Source: Amphiura filiformis
Taxonomy: Eukaryota; Echinodermata; Ophiuroidea; Amphilepidida; Amphiuridae
Assembly (NCBI RefSeq): GCF_039555335.1
Contig: NC_092629.1
Coordinates: 949,001 to 1,013,000 of the forward strand
Length of the DNA: 64,000 bases
Direction of reading: 5' to 3'
In this document: one piece after another, positions 35,640-46,800 of the stretch
Layout: each line of letters begins with the position of its first letter
Position numbering within the stretch: the first letter of the stretch is position 1
Program-made: the position numbers and the translations under genes
The notes under the pieces: generated by a model
The model's input: only the letters and a program-made list of their open reading frames with translations
The model's database searches: none
Told to the model about the DNA's origin: nothing

Positions 35640-35990
35640 GTCTTTCTTACAGAGCCCCTGATTGGATAATTTCATGATATAATCATCTGAGTAACCAATC
35701 AAAATAGAGTTGTTACATCTCTCAGTAATTTTATAGTATGTGATGCAGACGACGGTATATGCTCACCTATAATTACAGCAGGTGAGCAAATGGACACTAC
35801 TGTCTTTCTTACAGAGCCCCTGATTGGATAAATACATAATATAATCATCTGAGTAACCAATCAAAATAGAGCTGTTACATCTCTCAGTAATTTTATGCTT
35901 AATCAACTTCAGCTGTACTGACTATTCTTACCATATCTCTGATTGGCGCAATACATGATATAGCCCTCTTTGTAACCCATCAAAATAGTT
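35640..35990. repeat. Family D array, second cluster
   Basis: TCTTTCTTACAGAGCCCCTG followed by ATTGGATAA... and AACCAATCAAAATAGAG, repeated at about 35640 and 35803, with a third degenerate unit at 35935. GTATGTGATGCAGACGACGG is also duplicated (35619 and 35736). Confidence 0.7.
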
Positions 35991-36965
35991 CTTATAGGCC
36001 AAGAATTTGGCCAGTAGTGTCCATGGGATATTTTTGCTTTTTCATTTTTTTAAATTTGATAATGTTGAATTGCTTATCTCTATCTATAATACATACGCTT
36101 CCTTATCTCTGTTCATAAGATGTATACAATGATATGTGCTGATGGTATATATGAGAGATTACACTCGATCAGTGTCTTAGCTAGCCACCCGTCTGTCCGT
36201 TATTTTAGACGGGGAGTTTGCTCCTGGGACGAGCCACTTAAGTGCCTTTGACAGATGCTACATTGTAGGTGTTGAGAAAGGCTGTTGACCTTTTTAGTAG
36301 ACCAGATTTGCAAAACAAGACCATAGCAACACATATTTGAATTCCCCCAATGGGTTGTAGAAGTTTGGAAAATGTTTTAACGGTCAAATTAGGACAAACA
36401 ATTTTATTCTAATCATTGATGTGCAAACCTCAATTTCTAGCTAAGACCCTGCACTTGATACACACTTTTAAATATGAATTTGATGAAACATGTATGGACA
36501 TCATCAACTGCTTCTTCTTTATCGGGGAATTTTGTGATTCATAACTTCACACTCTCCCTACATACCTTTAAAATGTGGAGATATTTATACCACCAGAAAC
36601 CTTGGACTACATAATGTAAGTATGTATGTAGGGGTGCGTTTGTTTTTGCCAGCAAACGAGGACACACACTCGCACTTCACATTCAAACCGCGGACCATCC
36701 TGCAATGGGGAACTGTCCTCGGTTTCTGGATGCCTGCAAACGACCGCAAATGCATGTATAATGTATATGCGAAATACGACCTCTATCGGTATATAAGAAA
36801 TAACATCCGCAGTTGCTAGGTTAAATTCTATACACACAAAAATACACAAACCAAATGGCGGAAAACGTCCTTGGTATGTTGATTGAGTACGGATTCAGAC
36901 GACCACGTTTGCATGGTCCTCAACAGCGTCCACGTTTGGAGGCGATTACACATGGGGATGGGGGT

Positions 36966-37041
36966 GTGTGTAGGGGTGTATGTATGTATGTAGGGGTGTA
37001 TGTATGTGTGTAGGGGTGTATGTATGTATGTAGGGGTGTAC
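36966..37041. repeat. Minisatellite of GTATGTATGTAGGGGT units
   Basis: Four to five units on the edge of a CpG-richer stretch (36,620-36,960) in which I see no supported gene. Confidence 0.85.
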
Positions 37042-37194
37042 ACATAACATTTCTTGCAGATTTGATCATTTACCTAAGAAATTGTATTTGTATTTTCTGG
37101 CTGTGGGTGGCCTAAGGAGTGGGGTAATAAAACTATTTAATTATGCATAGTTTGGAAACGCAAAATCAACTGACATTTTGAAAATAAGGTTTTC

Positions 37195-37198
<4 letters not shown>

Positions 37199-37238
<40 letters not shown>
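37199..37238. repeat. (AT)n microsatellite
   Basis: About 19 uninterrupted AT dinucleotides. Confidence 0.95.
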
Positions 37239-37240
<2 letters not shown>

Positions 37241-37324
37241 ATATTGAAAAAAGATGATGAAATCACAAAATGACCCTTTAAATGTAGCAATACCTTTTTA
37301 ACAGTAGTTTACAATTTTTAACCT

Positions 37325-37700
37325 GAATCAATGCTTAATGATGTGGAATATTAATTCCAGTACGACAGGTCCGTCTTCATGAATATGTGAAATCTTGGTA
37401 TAATGGCGCTTGCTGGCAATATGTGAAATCATATCAACTCACAACTCCCCTAATCTCCATCCATGCTGTCATTCAATATGACCTATTAATTCAAGTATGA
37501 CGAGTCGGCCTTGATGAATATGTGAAACCAACTCAACTCATAACTCCCTTCTTCTCCATTCATGCCGTCATTCAATGATGTGGAATATTAATTCAAGTAC
37601 GACAGGTCCGCCTTTGTGATGTGACACTGCATTATGTAATACTGGAGAAGAGTCCATTGTATGACAGGTCTGCCTTGATGAATATATGAAACCAACTCAA
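37325..37700 (-). pseudogene. Tandem partial copies of the SARA terminal exon end, in the 3' UTR region
   Basis: At least four copies of the segment coding for the protein C-terminus follow the true stop codon. One at 37568-37646 still reads [29 protein letters not shown]. One at 37328-37400 reads [23 protein letters not shown]. One at 37469-37525 reads HIHQGRLVILELIGHIE-stop, and a shorter one lies at 37650-37690. The linking sequence CAACTCAACTCATAACTCCC also repeats. Copies sit downstream of the stop, so they should be untranslated. Confidence 0.85.
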
Positions 37701-37731
37701 CTCATAACTCCCTTCTTCTCCATTCATGCCG

Positions 37732-37884
37732 TCATTCAATGATGTGGAATATTAATTCAAGTACGACAGGTCCGCCCTCATGATGTGAGACTGCATTATG
37801 TAATACTGGAATGAGTTCATTGTCTAGTTCATTCATGTAAACAGGAGGAAGCTGTTGGGCTTTAGCTCCTGCCTCGTATCCAAC
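37732..37884 (-). CDS. ZFYVE9: SARA terminal exon and stop codon
   Basis: The acceptor ACATTTCCAG is directly above 37884. It encodes [20 protein letters not shown], then [20 protein letters not shown] and [10 protein letters not shown] followed by TGA (37732-37734). The VGYQAG...LP-QYMN-LD-ALVPVIH...GPVV-ELIF-I-E pattern of the SARA C-terminus is clear. The 3' UTR that follows (lower coordinates) contains several partial copies of the exon's own coding end. The 89-bp satellite of intron 10 begins only about 10 bases above the acceptor. Confidence 0.95.
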   Translation of the reverse strand, partial: VGYEAGAKAQQLPPVYMNELDNELIPVLHNAVSHHEGGPVVLELIFHIIE

Positions 37885-40800
37885 CTGGAAATGTAAACAA
37901 AAATTGATTCAAGTCATTAAGTGTTTCAAAACATATTATAGGTATATACTGTGTCATGTCTCAAGTTGAGAGTGCCCTCAGTGTGAACAAAATTGATTCA
38001 AGTCATTAAGTGTTTCAAAACATATTATAGGTATATACTGTGTCATGTCTCAAGTTGAGAGTGCCCTCAGTGTGAACAAAATTGATTCAAGTCATTAAGT
38101 GTTTCAAAACATATTATAGGTATATACTGTGTCATGTCTCAAGTTGAGAGTGCCCTCAGTGTGAACAAAATTGATTCAAGTCATTAAGTGTTTCAAAACA
38201 TATTATAGGTATATACTACTGTGTCATGTCTCAAGTTGAGAGTGCCCTCAGTGTGAACAAAATTGATTCAAGTCATTAAGTGTTTCAAAACATATTATAG
38301 GTATATACTGTGTCATGTCTCAAGTTGAGAGTGCCCTCAGTGTGAACAAAATTGATTCAAGTCATTAAGTGTTTCAAAACATATTATAGGTATATACTGT
38401 GTCATGTCTCAAGTTGAGAGTGCCCTCAGTGTGAACAAAATTGATTCAAGTCAGCAAGTATTTCAAAACATATTATAGGTATATACTAAAAGAAAAAAAA
38501 AAGGAAGGTTTTATTTCAAACTCTAATGGTGACCCGCAGGTCAAATTGCTAGAATTGAACATTAAACACACCTAAACAGACACAATGCAATTTTGCAGGC
38601 AGCAGCTTAATCAGCGCCAATATTGCAACATTGAAACAAACAACTATACAAACATCTAATCCAACCCAACCCCATCCCCCAGTAGGCAATGAGGATAAAG
38701 TGCCTTGCCCAAGGACACAACACGTTGGCACGAAAGGGGCTCGAACTCGCAACCTATGGATTATGAGTCGGGCGCCTTATCCACTCGACCACACATGCTC
38801 ATGTCTCAAGTTGAGAGTGCCCTCAGTGTGAACAAAATTGATTCAAGTCAGCAAGTATTTCAAAACATATTATAGGTACCGTATTCGTTCCAATAAGCGC
38901 CCACCTACGGTATTTTCAATTCGTTTAGGGAAATCATGAATTCCAACATTTTTGCAAATATCTCCAAAACCTTTCATGATACAATCTCAAGTGAGTTTGT
39001 GCTTATGTAGGGATATGTTGGCCATGTTATGAAGGTAATAAAACCGTTGCCATAATACGTAAATGGGCGCTTATTGGAATGAATACGGTATATACTGTGT
39101 CATGTCTCAAGTTGAGAGTGCCCTCAGTGTGAACAAAATTGATTCAAGTCAGCAAGTGTTTCAAAACATATTATAGGTATATACTGTGTCATGTCTCAAG
39201 TTGAGAGTGCCCTCAGTGTGAACAAAATTGATTCAAGTCAGCAAGTGTTTCAAAACATATTATAGGTATATACTGTGTCATGTCTCAAGTTGAGAGTGCC
39301 CTCAGTGTGAACAAAATTGATTCAAGTCAGCAAGTGTTTCAAAACATATTATAGGTATATACTGTGTCATGTCTCAAGTTGAGAGTGCCCTCAGTGTGAA
39401 CAAAATTGATTCAAGTCAGCAAGTGTTTCAAAACATATTATAGGTATATACTGTGTCATGTCTCAAGTTGAGAGTGCCCTCAGTGTGTTTACACAGTTGC
39501 ATTGACAGTGTGTGGACAAACCACCCTTCTATGCATGTGTATACGCCACGCGAGATTAGGTTAGCCCTTACGATTTGAAACTGTCACTGCGAAATATGCA
39601 CAATGTGCTATTCTCAACTTGAGACGAGACACAGTATATATTCTCTAATTTCTAAAAATATAAAAGCCCATGGATGTAGTTATGTCGGTCAGCGCCGACT
39701 GGTACTCGTCGCCTTACTGGTGCGTTTTTTGCTGTTAAAAAATGCGTAGAAAATCTGACCCTTAGGTATGTTATACCTTAGTTCCTACCTTTTCAGTATC
39801 AATAGTGACTCTCAACCCAAGTTTTGCTAATCCCATTTCTCTCAGCTCATCAAGGTGCTCAGATAATGCAACGCTGAATGCCACCGACAACGACTCCGCT
39901 AGTTTGCTTAGATCTACCGGCTCATGGTGGCGTCCTATAGGCTCGTTGTTCTCCAGGAAGAAGACCTCCGTCCAGCGTAGGGGCGTGATTTTCCCGGAAG
40001 TCGGTGCTGTTGTGTATTCTGACACTTTCGATGCCTTCCATTGACCTACCATCAATTGGACTTGTGACCCTTTAGAAAAAGATATTTCAAATGTTATTAG
40101 TTTTAAAAGGATATACATTGGAAACCAACCCTAAGAGTTTTTCATACAGAGAATTTAACCATATTCTACCTGCGAACATTTGATACAAAACTGGATGGAT
40201 TGAGCATGATGCATGAATTTATTGCTCGAGCGAGCTATAGGTTTCAAATATCATGCCGTGGTATTTGTGAACTCTTGATAGACTGATATATCCATGTATC
40301 ATGAGAAAAATCTATCCAATTTTATCATTATTGTGTTTCCAGAATAAATAGTCTTCAGAAATATGTAAATGGTGCTACTCTCCAAGTAGTGAATTAATTG
40401 GACGGCTAGGTTATGTAAAAAGGTACGGTATAGGATGCAAGATTCTGAAAACATAATAATGAAGTTAATCAATTATTGCATGTAGGCTGCCAAGTGGATT
40501 AATGATTTTGCTACCACCCACCCAGCCAGGGAACAGCCAACTAACCTTTCATCTGCACCATAATATAAGACCCTCACAACACATGTTGTTGTGGGGCCCA
40601 AATTTTAAATCGAAATCAATCCACTGCAATAAAAAAATGGCTGTTTTTAGTTTTATACAGCTAAACTATTTACTGTAAAATTATGGTGTTGAAGAGCTTG
40701 ACTTTTATTTCAATGTTAACCATGTATAATGTTTAGACAATAAAGGTATTGTTTTTAGCCGCTGTCGTGCATCCATCATCCATATAAAACGGGCGACATC

Positions 40801-43800
40801 ATTATTTTAAGTCAAAAATAATGATGTCACGTGTTATATGAGACGATAGATGCACAACAGCAGCTAAAAACAATACCTTCCTTCATTCTCATTCTTATCG
40901 ATCAGTCCCATTGTTGCTATGCACCTCGGATTGGTTCAAATAGCACGTAGAATTATCGCGTCGACACGCACATGCTAAAGTGTGTGATGTCATATCACAC
41001 AAGTAATAAGAACCAATAAGATTGCAGGAACTTTCTTTAAGAATGTCATGTAAGTGCATGAAAGTTGTATGTGCAATAGCTGTCTTTTGCCACGTGGCCC
41101 TTAAATATGTTTAAAACAAAAGTACTAAGAGTTACATAAGAGGGTTTGCTTTAAACATGTTCAGGGGCCAATGACACATAAAACGATATTGTGGTTTATC
41201 AATGCCTGGCTTTAAATTTGTAGCATCCTTTAAGTGTGAAGTCTGAGGGTAGTAGGACTTCAAATGCTTCCTGGAACAACTTCAATCACCTAATGAACAT
41301 TCACAGAACCCAATGGCCCATGAGCTAAACATTTGTCAGATTTCTGTATTCCTCTGCAAATGCAATTTCTAAATCGAACATAGGGCAGCCATTGCATGCA
41401 CTTCACAATTCAACCCCATGAGAACTACCTGCCAATTGGCCAAAAAAGTTTTCATTATTAATTGGCCCAATCAGCAACATTGTTAGAATAATTTCACCAC
41501 ACAAAAAAATTGGGGTGAATTATTTGCAAATCTCCATTCTGATTGGTGATTAAAGTGAGAACATCATGTAATTGACCAATCAGAGGCAATGTTAGATCGG
41601 CAGGTAGTGCTCAGGGGGTTAATAAGTTCCAACTTACCCCATGTTAAACTTCTGATCGTCTTCAACCCACTTAACACAGACAGTCTCTTCAACTGTCTCA
41701 ACAGTCACACTCTTGCACGGTATGACAAAGTTCTGCATTTCCCTGATAGCCTGTCGCAGAGATGTCATCATTTCTGGTCTTATCTGCACCATGAGGCCGT
41801 CTTCCACGATACTGGACTTAGCCGTCAACCCAGAGCTTGATTTCAAGGCACCGTTGAACACTACAAAACTGGCTCCCGTTACTGGATGCAGGAAAAGACA
41901 AAATCATCACTTGCTTGATTGATTGTTTCATTGACCGACTGATTAAAGCAATATTGTGAGACTTTGGACAAATTTTAAGATTTGGATGTTACAAAATGAT
42001 ACAATGATATCAGTTTTCACAATCATTTTGAGCCAAACAAATGAGGTAAAATAAAAAACAAAAACAAAAAAAAACTAAGCAGTGTGGAGACTGATATTGG
42101 TCTCTATCATTTTTGGTCAAGAAAACTTTCATTACATCGCCTGGAACAAGAATGTGTGTATATCAAACAATCTGATGGTGGTTCCTAGCCTTTTGTAATA
42201 GAAAAAAAAATTAACATATTTGCAAAATGACCTCAAGTGACCCCTTTTTTTACAATTTACATCACACATAACAATGTACCCAAGGGTGGTGGGTCCAAAG
42301 CATGTGAGAGAAACCAACAAAAGAGGCCAAGCATTAACATTTTTCTGCACATAGAGCCACACACACACACCACACAGCCCCACATACATCGGAGACCTTT
42401 TTTTATAATCTTCTTTCCAAACTAGGGACAATTAACCAATCAGGGGCACTGTAAGAAAGGCAGAAGTGCCTGTTGGAATAGAAGCCCCAATTTGATTGGT
42501 TACGTAGATGATTATATCATGTAATGAACCAATCAGGGGCACTGTACGAAAGTAGGCCTCATGAGGTAAAAAACACAATGTCTCACCTCTTCTGGGTTTA
42601 TTCTGTATATTAATCGCCTGCGTCTGATAACTACCGTCGCGTTCTGAATGCACACCAGATGTGAGTCAGCCTCCGAGCTGAAATTGGCGGCGAGCGCCAT
42701 CACATGCTCGTTGGAATTATTGAGTACTTTCATGACGTCGTCGTAGCGGTTCTTGGGGAAGTTGATGTTGGTTTCTCTGTCTTTCATTAGGATGGTGACA
42801 CCGGGTATGACCGGCAAGAGGTACTGGTAATTCTTGAAATCCTGTGATGAGGCAGGAAATAAAAGTGCCAATAAATGGGCTATTCCCCTTAAAATCCACA
42901 CATCCCGTATGGAAGACATGATCTTAATCTCCCACATAGGGAGTGTGAATTTCAAATGGAGTCACCCAATCAGTGTCGTCTGCTCCAAAATGGGCTATTC
43001 CAGTTGAAATCCATACACCCCGTATGAAAGACATGATCTTAATCTCCTACATAGGGAGTGTGAATTTCAAATGGAGTCACCCATTCAGTGTTGTCTGCTC
43101 TAAAAAATGGGCTTTTCCCTTTGAAATCCATACTCCCCTTACGGAAGACATGACCTTAATCTCCTACACAGGGAGTGTGAATGTCAGACAGGGCTACCTG
43201 AATGGCGACTCCATTTGCAATCTACACCCCATGTGGGAGATTAAGGTAATGTTTTGCATACAGAGTATATGCAGAGATGCCAACATTAACATCCAGAAAA
43301 TAGGGAGGATTTAAACAACAACAAAAAGGGAAGTTTTCAAAATTACATGCAACTAAAGGCACAAAAATTGGCAGAAATAGGGAGGTTGCCAAATTTGGGT
43401 GTCAAAATGGCTAAAATGTTTACAAAATAGGGAACCTCCCTCTAAACATGATTGCAGTGTGAGGCATGCACTTATCAGACCCTGCAATGACTCCATTGAT
43501 GCAGCCAGGCTAACCACAGAACGTCCGCTGAACAAAGTCAAGTTTCACTAGGACTATTTTTTTTTAAATACATTGCTTCTTTTATTCTCTTGATTATATT
43601 CCACAATCTAGTGGATTGCCTGTGATTTCATTGGATGAGAGCTTCACTTCAGGAAGAACAAGTGAAATTGGGGGAGGGAGACAAAAATACGCACATAATT
43701 TGGAATTTCTGTACTTGTTTTTGTTCTGACAGGCCCATGCTACCACCACTGATTCCTCATCTCCTTTGTTTTACTTACTGCAAGTAGGTTCATTATGGTG

Positions 43801-46800
43801 TGTCCTATCTCCCCAAAGACTGGTTTACGAAATCTCACACTCATCAGAGGACATGGGTAATCTGAAAACATAAAAGACAGGTTACAGGTTGATTCAAATC
43901 CCTAAGTCCTAATCCTAACCCTGACTTTAATTATAACTCCTATAATACATCCATGTGCAATAGTGTGATCAGTTATGGGGAACGAATTGGGGGTATTAGG
44001 GTCCTTGCCGCCAGACGCGGAAACAATGGAAAACAATTCTGCTTTATAATCACACTGTAATGCATTGTGTCGCTCCTTTGACACAATCAGTGCGTTGCGC
44101 CATGCAACATGTCTAGTATCGCGCACAAGCACTTTTTAGCGAACGCTAGGGATCGGGGAATAGGCTATGAGGGTATCATCCCCCTAAAATTTTTTTGTTT
44201 TTTGCTCTTTTAATGATGAAATACCATAATCCACTTCTGGAAAACCGGAAATCCGTAAAAAAAAAGGAAAACTTACATACCTGACTGATTACTTCAGGTG
44301 TTTTGAGAAAAACACAAATACCCAATAATTTGTACACCATGCATATATCAAAATGGCGGACAAGTCCGGCTTGTCTAGTTTTAATTCTATGGTTACAACC
44401 TTTTTTCACACGAGTCAAATATAAAAGTTACACTCAACCATGGCAAAAGGAAGTAAATTGCTAGTGATGTAACTAGAAGTTGCACCCTTTAATCATATTA
44501 GGGCACCCTTTAACCATATTAGGGCACCCTTTAACCATATTAGGGCACCCTTTTACCATATGTGACACGATCTGCTCCACGGGGGCCAAAGGAGGCATTT
44601 TTGAAAATTGAGTTACTATAATTATTATCTTGTATATATTCTTATGTATTTTATTGGTCTTTTTTACACATATTTTTGCCTTTATCTCAATTTCAAATGT
44701 GTCACCTTTGGCCCCCATGGGCCAGATCGTGTCACATATTAGGGCACTCTTTTACCATATTAGGACACCCTTTTACCATATTAGGCCACCCTTTAACCCT
44801 ATTAGAGCCAATCATAGTACATTCACAGAAATTCCAATTGCTTTACATATCCACACTCACATCTAAACTCAGCTCCTAGTCTCAGCAGCAGTCTGAGCGG
44901 GAACACTTTGGCCCAAGGTGTTTCCCATTTCTGTAGAAGTACTGCAAATAAGTAGGGTGCTTCGGGTAAGACTAGCTGTCTCAGGCACTGAAAAGTTGGC
45001 TGTAGGTAGAGGAAACCGCCATGATCTCGACTGCCAAGAAATCCTGGCTGGGTACAGATAGTGTGACTCATATGGGACATTGTGTTTCCTGTAGAGAAGA
45101 ATGATAACAGAATATATAGATATATATATAGAATGAAATGTTTTCATACTTATGTTGCCATTAAGTACCAAGATATCAAAAGCTCTATTTTGAATGGTTA
45201 CTGAGATGATTATATCATGGAATGAACCAATCAGGGGTACTGTAAGAAAGGCAGTATGTAGAGTAGAGGAAACTGCCATGATCTGGGGTCGATTTCACTA
45301 AACTTTTGTAATCTTCTTAACCCAAGTAACTGTGTGTAAAGTTATGAATACCCAAATACTAGACGTAACTTTACGATGGGTCCCTGTAGAAATCCCTATT
45401 ACTTACGAAGGGTACCGTTCGTAAGTAAGTTTCGAACGATTTCAAGACTTAATGAAGCTTCGTAAAGTTTATTGAAATGGACCCCTGGACTGCCAAGAAA
45501 ACCTGGCTGTGTGCATATAGTGTGACTCATATGGGACATTGTGTTTCCTGTTCACCATGTGATAAGAGAATAAAGAGAATGAAATGTTAATACTTATGTT
45601 GCCATTTATCAATTCATCCACAGGGCTTCACAATTTACTTTTTTGGAATAAAAAAATAATAATTATGAAATATGAAATATAGCTAAATCCTAATCCTTTA
45701 AGGGGTGGGGTATGAACGTTTGGACAGTATTTATTGTGGGACATTAGATCACATCAGACATATCAAATTGCATTCTGAATACGAAGAATGTCCTTCTGAT
45801 ATCATATAATTTAGATTTTTTGAAATTCGCAATGTAATACACATTTTATGGCAAATGATTAAAAATTGTGATTTTTGATATTTAACAGTACTTGAAGTAA
45901 ACTTTATAAAAATTATTTGATATCAGAAAGACATTCTTCGTATTCAGAATTAGTTGTAACTGGCAACGAAAGTCAAATTTTAATGTTTGAAAATTTTAAT
46001 TTTTGAAAATAAAGGCCAAAACATGGCATTTTTAGGGCATTTTTCGAATGCTATAAAAATCAAGCGAATCAATTTTATATGTAATTTGGCAGTTTGGTCA
46101 AGATATGCGATACATAAAATACCAGTAATAAATATGCAAAGAATACAACACAGAACTATATAGTACAGCTGTATAGAGGAAACCTACATGATCATGGCTG
46201 CCAAGAAAACCTTGGTGCAAACATTATAATGTGACTCATGTGGGACACTGTACTTACTGTGACAAGATAATGCAGAATGAAATGTTATACTTATGTTGTA
46301 TTTTATTCTAAGCCTGAAATGTCTTTGTTTGCAGGTTTTTTTAATTTGATTGAATATATGCAAAGTAATCACAAACACACCTATGTATGCACTCACACCC
46401 CTCCCCCCACACACACAAGTGGCAACAGGATAAAAATCACCGAATCGGAGAAGAAAATGGAAAACATAACAAGCTTATTTCTACCAAAAACGTTGGCTAT
46501 TTTGGGTGTACAATTATCAAAAGGCCCAAGCAAACCCCATATATTACTAAAATTCCTTTTATTTTACTTGTCTATAGGCCTACTGTACTCTTAATATCCA
46601 AATCATTTTCTTGGCACTACCTATATGCAGAAACATCTCACAAGCTGCCATTTTGTTTTATTTCATTTGACCCAGTATTTCTAGAAAATTGACAAACTAT
46701 ATCCCTAGCATTGGTGAATTTTAGGGATTTTTTTAAAAAAGAAAAAAAAAACCTGGAATTTGACCTTTTAGAACACAGAAAACTAGCCACTGTTAACACA

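Larger units (their letters stand above)
37895..39490. repeat. 89-bp satellite filling SARA intron 10
   Basis: Unit boundaries (AACAAAATTGATTCAAGTCA) fall at 37986, 38075, 38164, 38256 (one unit has a 3-bp insert), 38345 and 38434, and again at 38831, 39132, 39221, 39310 and 39399. An early partial unit starts at 37895, 11 bases from the exon 11 acceptor. The array is interrupted by a SINE-like block (38490-38790) and a MITE (38879-39088). Left units carry CATTAAGTG while right units carry CAGCAAGTG, so the two blocks homogenised separately. Confidence 0.95.

Noticed and set aside
36620..36960. CpG-richer stretch with a start-like AAATGGCGG (36855) opening about 50 codons
   Set aside because: The frame runs into the GTATGTATGTAGGGGT minisatellite and no exon partner or homology is evident; it could be an old promoter but support is too thin to list.
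38737..38792. Possible tRNA gene with a CAT anticodon on the - strand
   Set aside because: It lacks paired acceptor stems and is joined to a SINE-type body; it is a tRNA-derived SINE head.
37895..39490. Regularly spaced repeats suggestive of a CRISPR array
   Set aside because: Units are head-to-tail 89-bp copies without distinct spacers, inside a eukaryotic intron: a satellite.
42533..42955. 140-codon frame on the - strand
   Set aside because: It fuses true SARA exon 8 with intron on both sides and, after the frameshift, follows the wrong frame; the exon boundaries 42587-42841 are supported by splice sites and homology.
44869..45279. 136-codon frame overlapping SARA exon 6
   Set aside because: It is a shadow in the wrong frame of exon 6 and of a family D repeat; the true frame gives HGGFLY and [12 protein letters not shown].
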